From the NCBI GenBank assembly GCA_019693395.1, contig JAAMXP010001179.1, positions 64,320 through 88,819 on the forward strand: a DNA stretch of 24,500 nt, given 5' to 3'. A program made the position numbers and the translations under genes. The notes beneath the pieces are model-generated. The model searched no databases. It saw only the letters and a program-made list of their open reading frames with translations, and was not told the origin of the DNA. This stretch comes from Ettlia oleoabundans. Taxonomy: Eukaryota > Chlorophyta > Chlorophyceae > Chlamydomonadales. This document shows, piece by piece, positions 9,125 to 17,191 of the stretch (positions are counted from its first letter, which is position 1; every line of letters begins with the position of its first letter).

Positions 9125-10897
9125 TCAAGCATACTTGTCCAGCTTGACAGACAGGGTGCGACCCTCCAGCTCTGAGCCGTTGAACTGCTCAATGGCGGCC
9201 TGAGCCTCCTCCGCAGTCTCATAGCGAACAGTGCCATAGCCGCGGCTGCACACAAGCAGCAGGCAAGCGCTGGCTGTCATTTCAATCGTGTGGAAACTGC
9301 AGGACGCTACTTATTTCAAGCAGTGGTGCTCTCAAGCTGGCACGTTACTTGCAACGGCCAAGATTTTGCCACCGTGTCGACCCAGACCAGCACAACATGT
9401 CCTTCTCGCTCTCAAACCCAGCCCCGCACCTGCGGCCGTCGCGACCATACACGATGTCTGCGCGCACGATGTTGCCGGTGTCGGCCATCATGTCCTTCAG
9501 CTCCTTCCAGGTCCAGGCCCAAGGCAGGCCGTTGACCACAATCTGCAGACCGCTGCTCTGGTTGACTTCCTCACCCTCAGCAGCCTCAGGGGGCGGCCCG
9601 CGTCCGCGCCCGCGGCCACGGCCAGCACGAGGCTCGCGAGGCTCCCGAGGCTCACGTGGCGGGCGGGCCGGTGGGGTGATGCCGTTCTCCGCGTTGTACT
9701 GCAGATGTTGGGGAAGTTTTGCAGGGGCAGTGCAGGTCAGCAACTGGGTGCAATATAATTCAACACGGGGATGGCAGTGTCACAACAACGGAGCAGCAGG
9801 GAAAACGGCATCAGGTGCTCCCCCATCACACTACACAACTTAGAAGCGACACTCAGCAACAAAAATCCAGCAACCCAGTCTACCAGCTGCACAAGCAAGC
9901 CGCCATGAGCTACCCCAGTTGACATCCATTCGCCATGTGCCGCCATCTTGGCAAGCCACCTGCAGTCTGCGCACGCCTGCTTGGCACACATCGCACCTGC
10001 TTCACATCGCGGTCCTCGCGGTCCTCCCGCACCAGGATGTTGCGCCCACCCAGGTCCACGCCGTTGAGGGTGTTGATGGCCGTCAGCGCCTCCTCAGGCG
10101 TCTCAAACTCCACAATGCCCCAGCCCTTGGAGCGGCCTGCCGGCGGGGCGTGGCAGGGAGGGTAGGCAATGTGCCATTGGTTGTGTGAGGAGCACGGTCA
10201 TCAATGGCAGCTGAGCCGGGGCTGCTGTGCACAAGCTGCAGTCCGCAATGTGCTACTCACAGGTACAATACTTTGAAGACAACCCCAATGGTGGTCAACT
10301 TTGCATGTCTCGCTGGCAATGAAAAAGCAGCAGCTGCTGCGCCAGACATACCTGCCTCATCCTTGATCACATTGGAGTAGACAACGTTGCCGCACTCGCG
10401 GAACCTGCAGCAGGAAAGCAACCAAACCAGAGCTGAGTCCACCTGGCCAATACTGCCACCTGGTGGCTTGCTCAGCAGAACTTTCCCCTGCTGGTCAGCG
10501 GACGCACTTGTCCTTAAGGTCCTGCCAGGACGTTCTCCAGGCAAGGTTGGAGACGTAGACACGCCTGCCGACGTGCATAACCTCCTCGTCTGCATTTCAG
10601 ATCAGGTGGGCAGGTGGGCAGGGCGGCGACGGGTCCCAAGTGGGCGGGCAAGGGCCAGGGGCATGCACTGCACCGCTTTCGCTGGGTCCCCGGCTGCTGC
10701 TGCTCCCCGACGGTCAATAGGCGCCTCTGAGCGTGCCAGGGTGCCCAAGCCGCGCTGCTGGAACGGGATAGGGGTGCCACGCGGGCTTGCACTCGTCAGC
10801 GGTCAGATGAAGCCGCGATCTGCCCCTGACGGCCCGCTCAAACACTCCACCGCCCAATCGGGCGCCCACAACGCCTCGCGCGGAGCTCACCAGCCAT
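9125..10897 (-). CDS. Two-RRM RNA/ssDNA-binding protein with RG-rich linker
   Basis: Six exons: 10897-10891, 10589-10508, 10404-10352, 10136-9997, 9698-9430, 9245-9125; 223 residues, all phases consistent. RRM1 (about 11-86) has RNP2-like VYVSNL and RNP1-like KGWGIVEF. Residues 105-125 form a REP/RG linker (three REP units, then RGRGRGRG), typical of arginine-methylated RNA-binding proteins. RRM2 (about 145-222) has IVVNGL and RGYGTVRY, and the protein ends at LDKYA. The order resembles yeast Gbp2/Hrb1 and, from memory, the Chlamydomonas telomere-strand-binding protein Gbp1; single-stranded RNA or G-rich DNA are possible ligands, not shown here. The first exon is only seven bases (ATGGCTG), predicted because it gives a clean MADEEV start in phase with a GTGAGC donor. 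The ATG at 10578 would lose only seven residues. Confidence 0.88.
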
Positions 10898-11777
10898 GTT
10901 GCTCCCCCTGCGCCGTGCCCGCAACACCGACCGGGCCTCCAACTACTGACACTTCCCCTGATTTTGAAAGGTTACTGGGTGCCCGTGCGATGCGTTCCCC
11001 CTCCTGCCAGCTGCCCGGGATCATCCGACTCAGCACCTTACTGGGCATTGACTCAATGGCCCGTCTTGTAGCGCCCTGGCGAGTGCCGCAGTGATTGTTG
11101 CCAATTTGAGAGTCCCAAGAAAGCTGCCCTTCAAGCCTGCTTGCCACCAAAGCAACTTCATCACTCTGAGTCCCCCGATTATTGCTCTTGCAACTGGCTC
11201 AAGCTACGGTAATTGGCGTGATACATGTCTCCAAGCGTGGCCATCTATCGCAAGAGCATTGGTGCACAGCCTGCTGCAAATGCACCACCGCAGCGCTCGC
11301 CACGAAACGTGCTGAGGTTGTTCGCTGGTTCTAGCGGTTCATTGGGGCACGATGCGCATCCCAGTCGGAACTTTCCGTTGAGACGAGGGTATGTTGCACA
11401 TCCATCACGTGCAACCTGCGGTTTGCCCATGCCACAGGGGCTTGATGAGCCGGTTGGGGCACCCATTGGTCGGTTGGGAGGCGTTGCCCTTACCGGAGGC
11501 CCTTTGAAGTTGGCGGGTTTTTTCTGAGGGCAAGGCCTTTGTGGTTGACTCGCCCATTATCGCATTTTGCACTCTCAATAAGGTTTCTGACGTGCCCCAA
11601 ACAGAGAGCCGTAGTGCCACAGGACAGGATCCTAGCTGGCGGACGCAGCGGTCGGGCTGCCAAGGTGGAAGGCCCAGGAAACCGAGAGTGCGGGTTTAAG
11701 CGTAGAACCCATGTTTTAATATACGGCCCTCAGCCTGTAGATCACGCTTTTGCTCCGTCCCGGGAGGGCTCTTCGCT
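10898..11777. promoter_or_regulatory. Divergent intergenic region, RRM and V-ATPase H genes
   Basis: This 880-bp stretch separates two divergent genes and should hold both promoters. It contains an inverted repeat around a CACGTG core (11393-11415) and an AT-rich TTTTAATATA near 11715, about 55 bp before the V-ATPase start. A 100-codon frame at 11225-11527 has no recognisable domain and I do not call it. Confidence 0.45.
11393..11415. repeat. Inverted repeat GTTGCAC/GTGCAAC with CACGTG
   Basis: Two perfect 7-bp arms flank a 9-base spacer, and a CACGTG G-box-type core (11406-11411) overlaps the right arm. It lies between divergent promoters, so a bHLH or bZIP binding site is possible. Confidence 0.4.
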
Positions 11778-14683
11778 ATGCTCTACACAGACGAGCCCAC
11801 GGACTTTCACACCGATAGCCTGGCGGTGCTGCGGCGCGACATACCATGGGATATCTATCAGACCGCCCGGCTGATAACAGATCGCGACTTGCAGCTCCTG
11901 CGGAGGTTCGACAAGAAGGACTCCGCCTTTCAGGCCAAGCTGCTGGAGGAGGTGAGGCTAAGATTCCTGACAGGGCCCTGACCGACGGAGCGGCGCCAAG
12001 GGGCCAGGCGGTGGCCATGGCGGTAGCACCAATCACCCCCTGAATTCATGCCGCCTGGTGTTGGGTGTTGCAGCCCTTGTTGCCTAAGCTGCCTGCAGAA
12101 TGCTGTGCTGGGAGATTGGCATGCTGTAGCTACTGCACTCTTGCAGGCTATGTGGTAGACGGGCACATCCTCTTCAGCTCCACCCATGTTCGTCTTGCCT
12201 GTTGCAGTCCGGACCATCGTATGTGGAGGCTTTCCTCACAGTGCTCAAGAACGTGACCAAGGATGAGACGGTGCAGTACGTGCTAGCCATGGTGGAGCAG
12301 ATGCTAGCAGGTAGGTTCGCCGGCTGGAGTGACCAACAACAGGGGATGGATGCTGTGAGGCTGTGGGTTCATTTGCATTGACTAAGGTGATTTTGTTGAG
12401 CTTCTGGCTGGCCATTACTATGTGTTTCCAGTTTTCCGGTGCTTGCTGGGTGCTATTGAAGGCACTCCAAAACCAGGAGGCGCATGGCGAGACAGTAACA
12501 CCCTGCTCTGCCTTGCTGCAGAGGACTCGGGACGTGCCCGGCTTTTTCACGCGATGCCAAGCACGGCATCTGGCGGCGCCCTAGATGCATATCAGACATT
12601 GCTGCGCCTGCTGCACCGCAACGAATGGTTCACGCAGGAGAAGGCGTGCCTGCTGCTTACAGAGGTGCTTGCCAGCCGGCCGGACAAGGCTGCCCTGCGT
12701 GCACCAGCACCAGCCTCAGCGGACGCCGCATCATCATCTGCAGCTGCGCTGCCACCTGCGGTTGAGGCGGTGCAGCGGACGGCGGCTACATTCATTGACT
12801 GGCTGTGCGCCCAGCTGCGGCGGCCGTCAGACCCCACCCGCAGCGTGCCCACTGCCGTGCACGCACTCAGCCGCCTGCTGCGCGAGCCACCGCTGCGTGT
12901 CATGCTGCATCGCGCAGGCGGCGTGCAGCTGCTGGCCCCCCTGGTGGCCATGCCGCCCCCTGGCAGCGGCCAGCTCAACATACAGCTGCTCTATGAGGCA
13001 ACGCTGTGCTGCTGGGAGCTGTCCTTCCATCGCCCAGCAGCAGACGTGCTTTGCGGCAGTACAAACGTGGTGGGGGCGCTGGTGGACATGGTGCGCCAGG
13101 CACAGGTGCGCAGTGCACTTGAGGCTGATAGGTGGTTATTAGCGACCAAACTGAGTCTCTCATATCTGCTAGCTCACTATAGGCTTGGTCCCTTGGGTTT
13201 GTCATCGAAAAGAACCACTGTTTGTTGCAGTCCTCAAAAGCTTGCTCTCTTTCATGATCTGTCCCCTGTGTCCTGTATGCAGAAGGAGAAGCTGGTGCGG
13301 GTGGCGTTGATGGCGTTGAAGAATTTGGTGTCTGTGGGCTCTATGAGCTTGGAGTATGCTGTGGTGGAGAAGGGGCTGCCCAAGGCTGTGTCCAACCGAG
13401 CGCTGCAGGTTAATTGGGGCGTGCAGTTCAGAGGGAGTAGGGCCAGGGCTTGCTCAGGGGGGAGGGAGAGTAGTGACTGATTTCTGAGGACGATAGATAT
13501 TTGGTTGAGGGCTGCTGCTGTAGGTGCCTGCTCTGCTGCCCTGTCAAGCATCCACGGGTTAATCGTCAATGCGTTGCCCTGCCTGCACGTATGCCCCCTC
13601 GCTCCCATGTCCAGCCACAGCTGTCTGGCATTCACCCTTGGCTGGCCCATGCTGTGCCTGTCATCATCATTTTGACCTTGCTTGACCGCGCCTCTTTGGC
13701 CTGCAGCACTGGGATGATGAGGACATCCCACAACTTCTGGATTGGATGGACGAGCACCTACAGGCAGGCATTGCCACCATCTCCTCCTTTGAGCGGTACA
13801 AGAGCGAGCTGCTGTCGGGGCAGCTGACTTGGGCGCCCATGCATGAGTCAGGTGGGCGACCAGCAGTGGTGGCATTTATCGGTGGTGTTGCCTTTGTGGT
13901 GCTCTTGACTTGAAGGGAAGGGGCAAGGATGGTTTAAACATCTAAGGGCACAGAATGCTGTGCATGAGCCTGTCTATTCCCTTTGCAGGATTTGACTTTG
14001 TCTGCGACTGAATGACCTGCAGATGCCTTTTGGCGGGAGAATGCTGAGAAGCTGGTGGATAACAACTGCCAGCTGCTGCGTGTGCTGCTCAAGCTTCTGG
14101 AGACTAGCCGCGACTCCACCACCCTTGCTGTGGGCTGCCACGATCTTGCGCAGTTTGTGACCCACATCTCGCATGGTGAGTGGAACTAAACAGACTAGAA
14201 CCTGAGTAAAAGCTCGTGTCTGACAGATACAGGGCTGATTGTGAGACAGCGAAGGAGAAGGGCAGGCTGCGGCTGAGGATGGCAGCAATAGGAGTCGAAA
14301 GGTATCGCTGGCTCATAACCCAGCATGGCTGACGCAAAGTCTTTGTGTGAGACATGCACATGTGTTCTTGCGTGTCTCTTGCTGGCGTTTCGCCGGCTCT
14401 TCCTGCCCCAGCCCCCACAACTCACGTGGTTTATTCACGCACCAGCCAGTTAAGTGGCGGGCCTCTGCCACTGCCATCAGCCATCTTTTTGACAGATGTT
14501 GACCTCGCTTCTTTCGCTTGGCTCCCCGTAGGACGTGGCATTGTGACTGAACTGCGTGGTAAGGAGCTGGTGATGCGGCTGATGATGCACCCAGACCCCG
14601 ACGTGCAGACCCAGGCTCTCAAGTGTGTGCAAAAGGTGCTGCTGAGCAAGGACAAGAGCGATGTCTTGGCAGCACAGGCGTAA
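11778..14683 (+). CDS. VHA-H: V-type proton ATPase subunit H
   Basis: Seven exons: 11778-11951, 12208-12310, 12522-13105, 13283-13408, 13707-13851, 14023-14175, 14532-14683; 478 residues, slightly longer than the usual 440-480. Subunit H (yeast Vma13) sits on the V1 sector, bridges it to Vo and couples or silences ATP hydrolysis for vacuolar and endomembrane acidification. The N-terminus (DIPWDIYQTARLITDRDLQ, LLRRFDK) and helical repeats (WFTQEKACLLLTEVLASR, LLYEATLCCWELSF, KEKLVRVALMALKNLVSVGS) match the family. The conserved C-terminal part includes DDEDIPQLLDWMDEHL, FWRENAEKLVDNNCQLLRVL, VGCHDLAQFVTHI and VMRLMMHPDPDVQTQALKCV. An Ala/Ser/Pro-rich insertion lies at about residues 150-175, where yeast and plant proteins have a short loop. 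All junctions are GT-AG. A second TTTGCAG acceptor at 13982-13988 would bring in an early stop, so aberrant splicing is possible. Confidence 0.95.
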
Positions 14684-15353
14684 ACAGATTGATCTCTGCC
14701 ACTATGGATCAGGAAGAAAGGAAATTGTGAGTGGGGTAGTGGATTCGAGGCTTGTTTTCCTGCCCCGGTGCAAAAGGCAGGGATTGGCAAGCAGCCTGCC
14801 ACTGCAGCTGCATGCGGCCCTTCGCAGCCTTCTGTGCGGTATGGCAGTCTCTCGCTACAATCCTATGCAGTTTGATGGGAGTGCATGCGTTTTTGTTTGC
14901 TCGTGCTACACACTTATATACTCGCACTGTATCACCCAGCATTGTCCAATGCTGCTGCGTTTACGTTGTAAGCGCTTGGCTTGTAATCATAAATCAGAAG
15001 TCACGAGGGGTGATACTGCACGCTGGAAGCCAAGCTGAGGCTGGCTGCCTGTTACGCTTCCATGCCCCATGCCGCTCTTCTAGTGCTACTGGTGCTGGGT
15101 CCAGCTCAGCAAACGTCCCTCAGCTCACACAGCAGGCTGCTATCCCCAACTGCTGCCAGTGTACTGTTCAAAACAGGGACAGCTGCATGTTTGTTGCACG
15201 TCCCAAGGTTTTATTACGCTCCGCCTGTTTGCGTGACTCCTCATACTGCAGCAACGGGTGGTTGCCAGATGTGTTGGTGTGCTATAGCTTAAGTGGGGCT
15301 TAAGTGTAGTTGATGGCTGGGGACGGGCAGTTCCTGGTTATTGTCAAAAACTC
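14684..15353. other. Convergent 3' flanks, V-ATPase H and unrecognised gene
   Basis: This stretch holds the V-ATPase H 3' UTR, ending near the TGTAA motifs at 14967-14986, and the 3' end of the minus-strand neighbour. Open frames here lack domains or splice support. Confidence 0.45.
14967..14986 (+). terminator. Two UGUAA poly(A) signals of V-ATPase H
   Basis: TGTAA occurs at 14967-14971 and again at 14982-14986, about 290 bases after the stop codon. Two copies 15 bases apart at this distance fit a green-algal 3' end. Confidence 0.55.
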
Positions 15354-16065
15354 TCAAGCAAAAGGCTTGGTTGCAAACCACACTCGAGGCACGTGGCAGC
15401 CTGCCAGCACAGCAGGTTCACCAAGCAAGCAAGCCTCCCTTGCAATGTTTGCCCCTTCTCTGCTCACCGCCTGCATTGCCGCCGGCGGCAGAGCCACGCC
15501 GCGCTTGCCCACTTGCACGTGCTCAGCACAAAGGTCGCTCTTATACAGGCTCTGCACCTGCCTGGTCAAGTCAAATTCCCGCCGGTCACCTAGGCTGGCA
15601 GCCACTGTGCTGCCCACTCCCTGCGCTTTGTTGTTCAGCCGTGCATGCACGTTTACCAGCGCCGCCACTGCGCCCTGCTCCTTGCCTTCTGCCTCCCAAA
15701 ATACCTCCACGTCGCGGTTGCAGGAGCCTGATACTGTGGCCGCGCTGCGTGGCTGCTTCCACCAGCGCAACTGCTCCACAGGTGGGTCAAAGGAGGCTTT
15801 CTCGGGCCTCTGGCTGATGGGAAGCTGCGCTGTCGTTGGCTGTGCAGCAGCAACACCGCACGACTGACGCTTCTCTAAGTGCCCAAAGGTGAAATCGGTT
15901 GCAGCTGCGCCGGGTCGTGGCGGATACCGGCCTGCAAACCGAGCACTTGGAGGTTAGGCGGAAGTCGGTTGCGGCAGGGGCGGTGACGGGCACTCTGGCC
16001 GGAGCGCGGGCTGCTCGCTCACATTGCGGGTCATAGAGACCCACGGAGGGTGGAATCCAGCTCAT
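15354..16065 (-). CDS. Unrecognised protein, about 206 residues
   Basis: I do not recognise this gene. The model joins exon 1, 16065-16023 (MSWIPPSVGLYDPQ), through a GTGAGC donor and TTTGCAG acceptor to exon 2, 15931-15354. The join stays in frame and gives CRYPPRPGAAATDFTFGHLEKR. The middle part reads SFDPPVEQLRWWKQPRSAAT, then DVEVFWEAEG, VAALVNVHARLNN, GVGSTVAASLGDRREFDLTR and VQSLYKSDLCAEHVQVGKRG. This is an alternating strand-like pattern with two adjacent Trp residues. I see no signal peptide or membrane helix. The C-terminus is unsure: a strong donor (GTGAGC after AAMQA) and a GGCAG acceptor shortly downstream could replace the last residues. The ATG at 16065 has a purine at -3. The opposite-strand frame through the same bases looks like a shadow. 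Confidence 0.5.
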
Positions 16066-16551
16066 TCTTGGCCGCGCAATCCAGCCCGTTGCTCGAGGGC
16101 CCCAATGTGGTCAACCGAACGGAAGGACGGACAAGACCGGGCTGCGACGGAATAGCAATGCCGCGTTGGTATGCGACAAATCTTGTAGGATGCACTTCGG
16201 AAACGCAGCAATTTTTGTGCCCATGGGCGCTGCCCTGCTGACCTGGCACTAGGGTTCTTGTGATGGCGGCAAGACGGCACCAAGCAACAGCTGAAGTTTC
16301 AATCTCTAACTTGCCACATTACAGTGATGCTCACATCATGAGAATCAACTATAACAACAACACTCTATATCATCCTGCAGCAATGCATGCACGCGGAGCC
16401 ATGGTGTACTCTCATGGACAGTAGCTGGTGGAGAGGAAGGGTTGCATTAGCAAGGGAACAAGTGCTGCGGGTGCATCTAGTATGCGCATACTATGTCCCA
16501 GACTGATTGGTCAGAATGTTGTACACTTTGCTGCTGCTCTGGCCTTCCCAG
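16066..16551. other. Tandem intergenic between TOBE and unrecognised genes
   Basis: Both neighbours run on the minus strand. The part nearest 16551 is the likely 3' UTR of the TOBE gene, with a poly(A) signal near 16319. The rest should hold the promoter of the unrecognised gene. A 38-codon ATG frame starting at 16224 (minus) lies in its possible 5' UTR. Confidence 0.4.
16319..16323 (-). terminator. Candidate UGUAA poly(A) signal of the TOBE gene
   Basis: TTACA on the plus strand reads TGTAA on the minus strand, about 230 bases beyond the predicted stop, a normal green-algal 3' UTR length. Confidence 0.4.
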
Positions 16552-16923
16552 TCACGCCTCGTGCTTCGCCTTCTTGCTGGGCGGCTCCTCCAGCGCAGAC
16601 GTCACCGTCCCCAGCATACGCTTGTGGATTTTACCACCACCTTGACCTTCAAGCCCTGACTTAGACCCATGTGCTGAACTGAGTCACTGGCGATAATAGG
16701 CACCATCTCAAGGCTGGTACTACCCAGCGTGACAACCACATAGAGGCAGGGAGTTATGCCGACGCATTGAAGTGTCAAGCGACACTGGAGGGAGCGTCTG
16801 CAGGGCCACAATCTATGCACAAGCGCTTGTAATTCCACCAACACACGCCTCAGATACTACGGCATCGTTGTTAACGGAGGTCACGCTCCTGGAAGCTGGT
16901 TTTCGGACTGGGAGCTCTGACAT
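16552..16923 (-). pseudogene. TOBE/Mop-domain (molybdate-binding-like) protein with apparent frameshift
   Basis: The second half of a TOBE/Mop domain is clear on the minus strand: VVVTLGSTSLEMVP, IIASDSVQHMGLSQGLKVKV, VVKSTSV. It matches the family pattern with the 'SV..LGL..G..V...IK.T.VM' end. In its own frame the protein then stops after CWGR at 16602. One base out of frame, the sequence continues as MLGTVTSALEEPPSKKAKHE to a stop at 16552, exactly where the domain would normally end in VML. This suggests a one-base deletion or sequencing error near 16620, with a basic NLS-like tail beyond. The N-terminus is MSELPVRKPASRSVTSVNND then AVVSEA from the ATG at 16923. Linking it to the domain needs a short intron (16846-16798, 49 bp, phase-consistent) or another event. 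Single TOBE domains bind molybdate or tungstate in prokaryotic relatives; the role here is unknown. Listed as a pseudogene only because of the break; it may be functional. Confidence 0.5.
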
Positions 16924-16930
16924 GGTGACT

Positions 16931-16947
16931 CATCACCGTTGGTGATG
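16931..16947. promoter_or_regulatory. Perfect 7-bp hairpin upstream of the TOBE start
   Basis: CATCACC-GTT-GGTGATG forms perfect 7-bp arms with a 3-base loop. It lies 8 bases upstream of the TOBE-gene ATG and about 30 bases before the KAS TATA-like box. It could be an RNA stem-loop in the 5' UTR or a dyad protein-binding site. Confidence 0.45.
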
Positions 16948-16975
16948 GGCGACACTGCCCTTTGATAAATACTTG

Positions 16976-16982
16976 TATAAAA
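16976..16982 (+). promoter_or_regulatory. TATA box candidate for the KAS gene
   Basis: TATAAAA occurs on the plus strand 210 bases before the predicted KAS start codon, inside the 268-bp region shared with the divergent TOBE gene. It is the best TATA match I found in this window. Confidence 0.45.
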
Positions 16983-17191
16983 TGCACAAGCTTACAGATG
17001 TGTTATTATAGTTGTATCGGAAGGTCTGCATCAACGGAACGGGACGCACAACGCGCACGTGCGCGCAAAGTTCCAGCGTGTCGCCAGTTGTGCATTGTCC
17101 CCCCGACAGTCGCATTACGCGTCCGGTGACCCTTGCTTGATTGTTTTGGATCTGGTAACATATTGGAAGTGGTTGGGGGGTTTGGAGCCGC

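Noticed and set aside
9349..9843. 164-codon plus-strand frame over the RRM gene
   Set aside because: It is the antisense shadow of RRM exon 5; the minus strand carries RNP motifs and consistent splicing.
11225..11527. 100-codon ATG frame in the RRM/V-ATPase divergent region
   Set aside because: There is no domain, no splice or poly(A) support, and it lies in an expected promoter region. It could be revisited with transcript data.
15310..15867. 185-codon plus-strand frame opposite the unrecognised gene
   Set aside because: The minus-strand frame has a splice-consistent first exon and a more protein-like composition; the plus frame is Cys/Ser/Arg-rich and lacks features.
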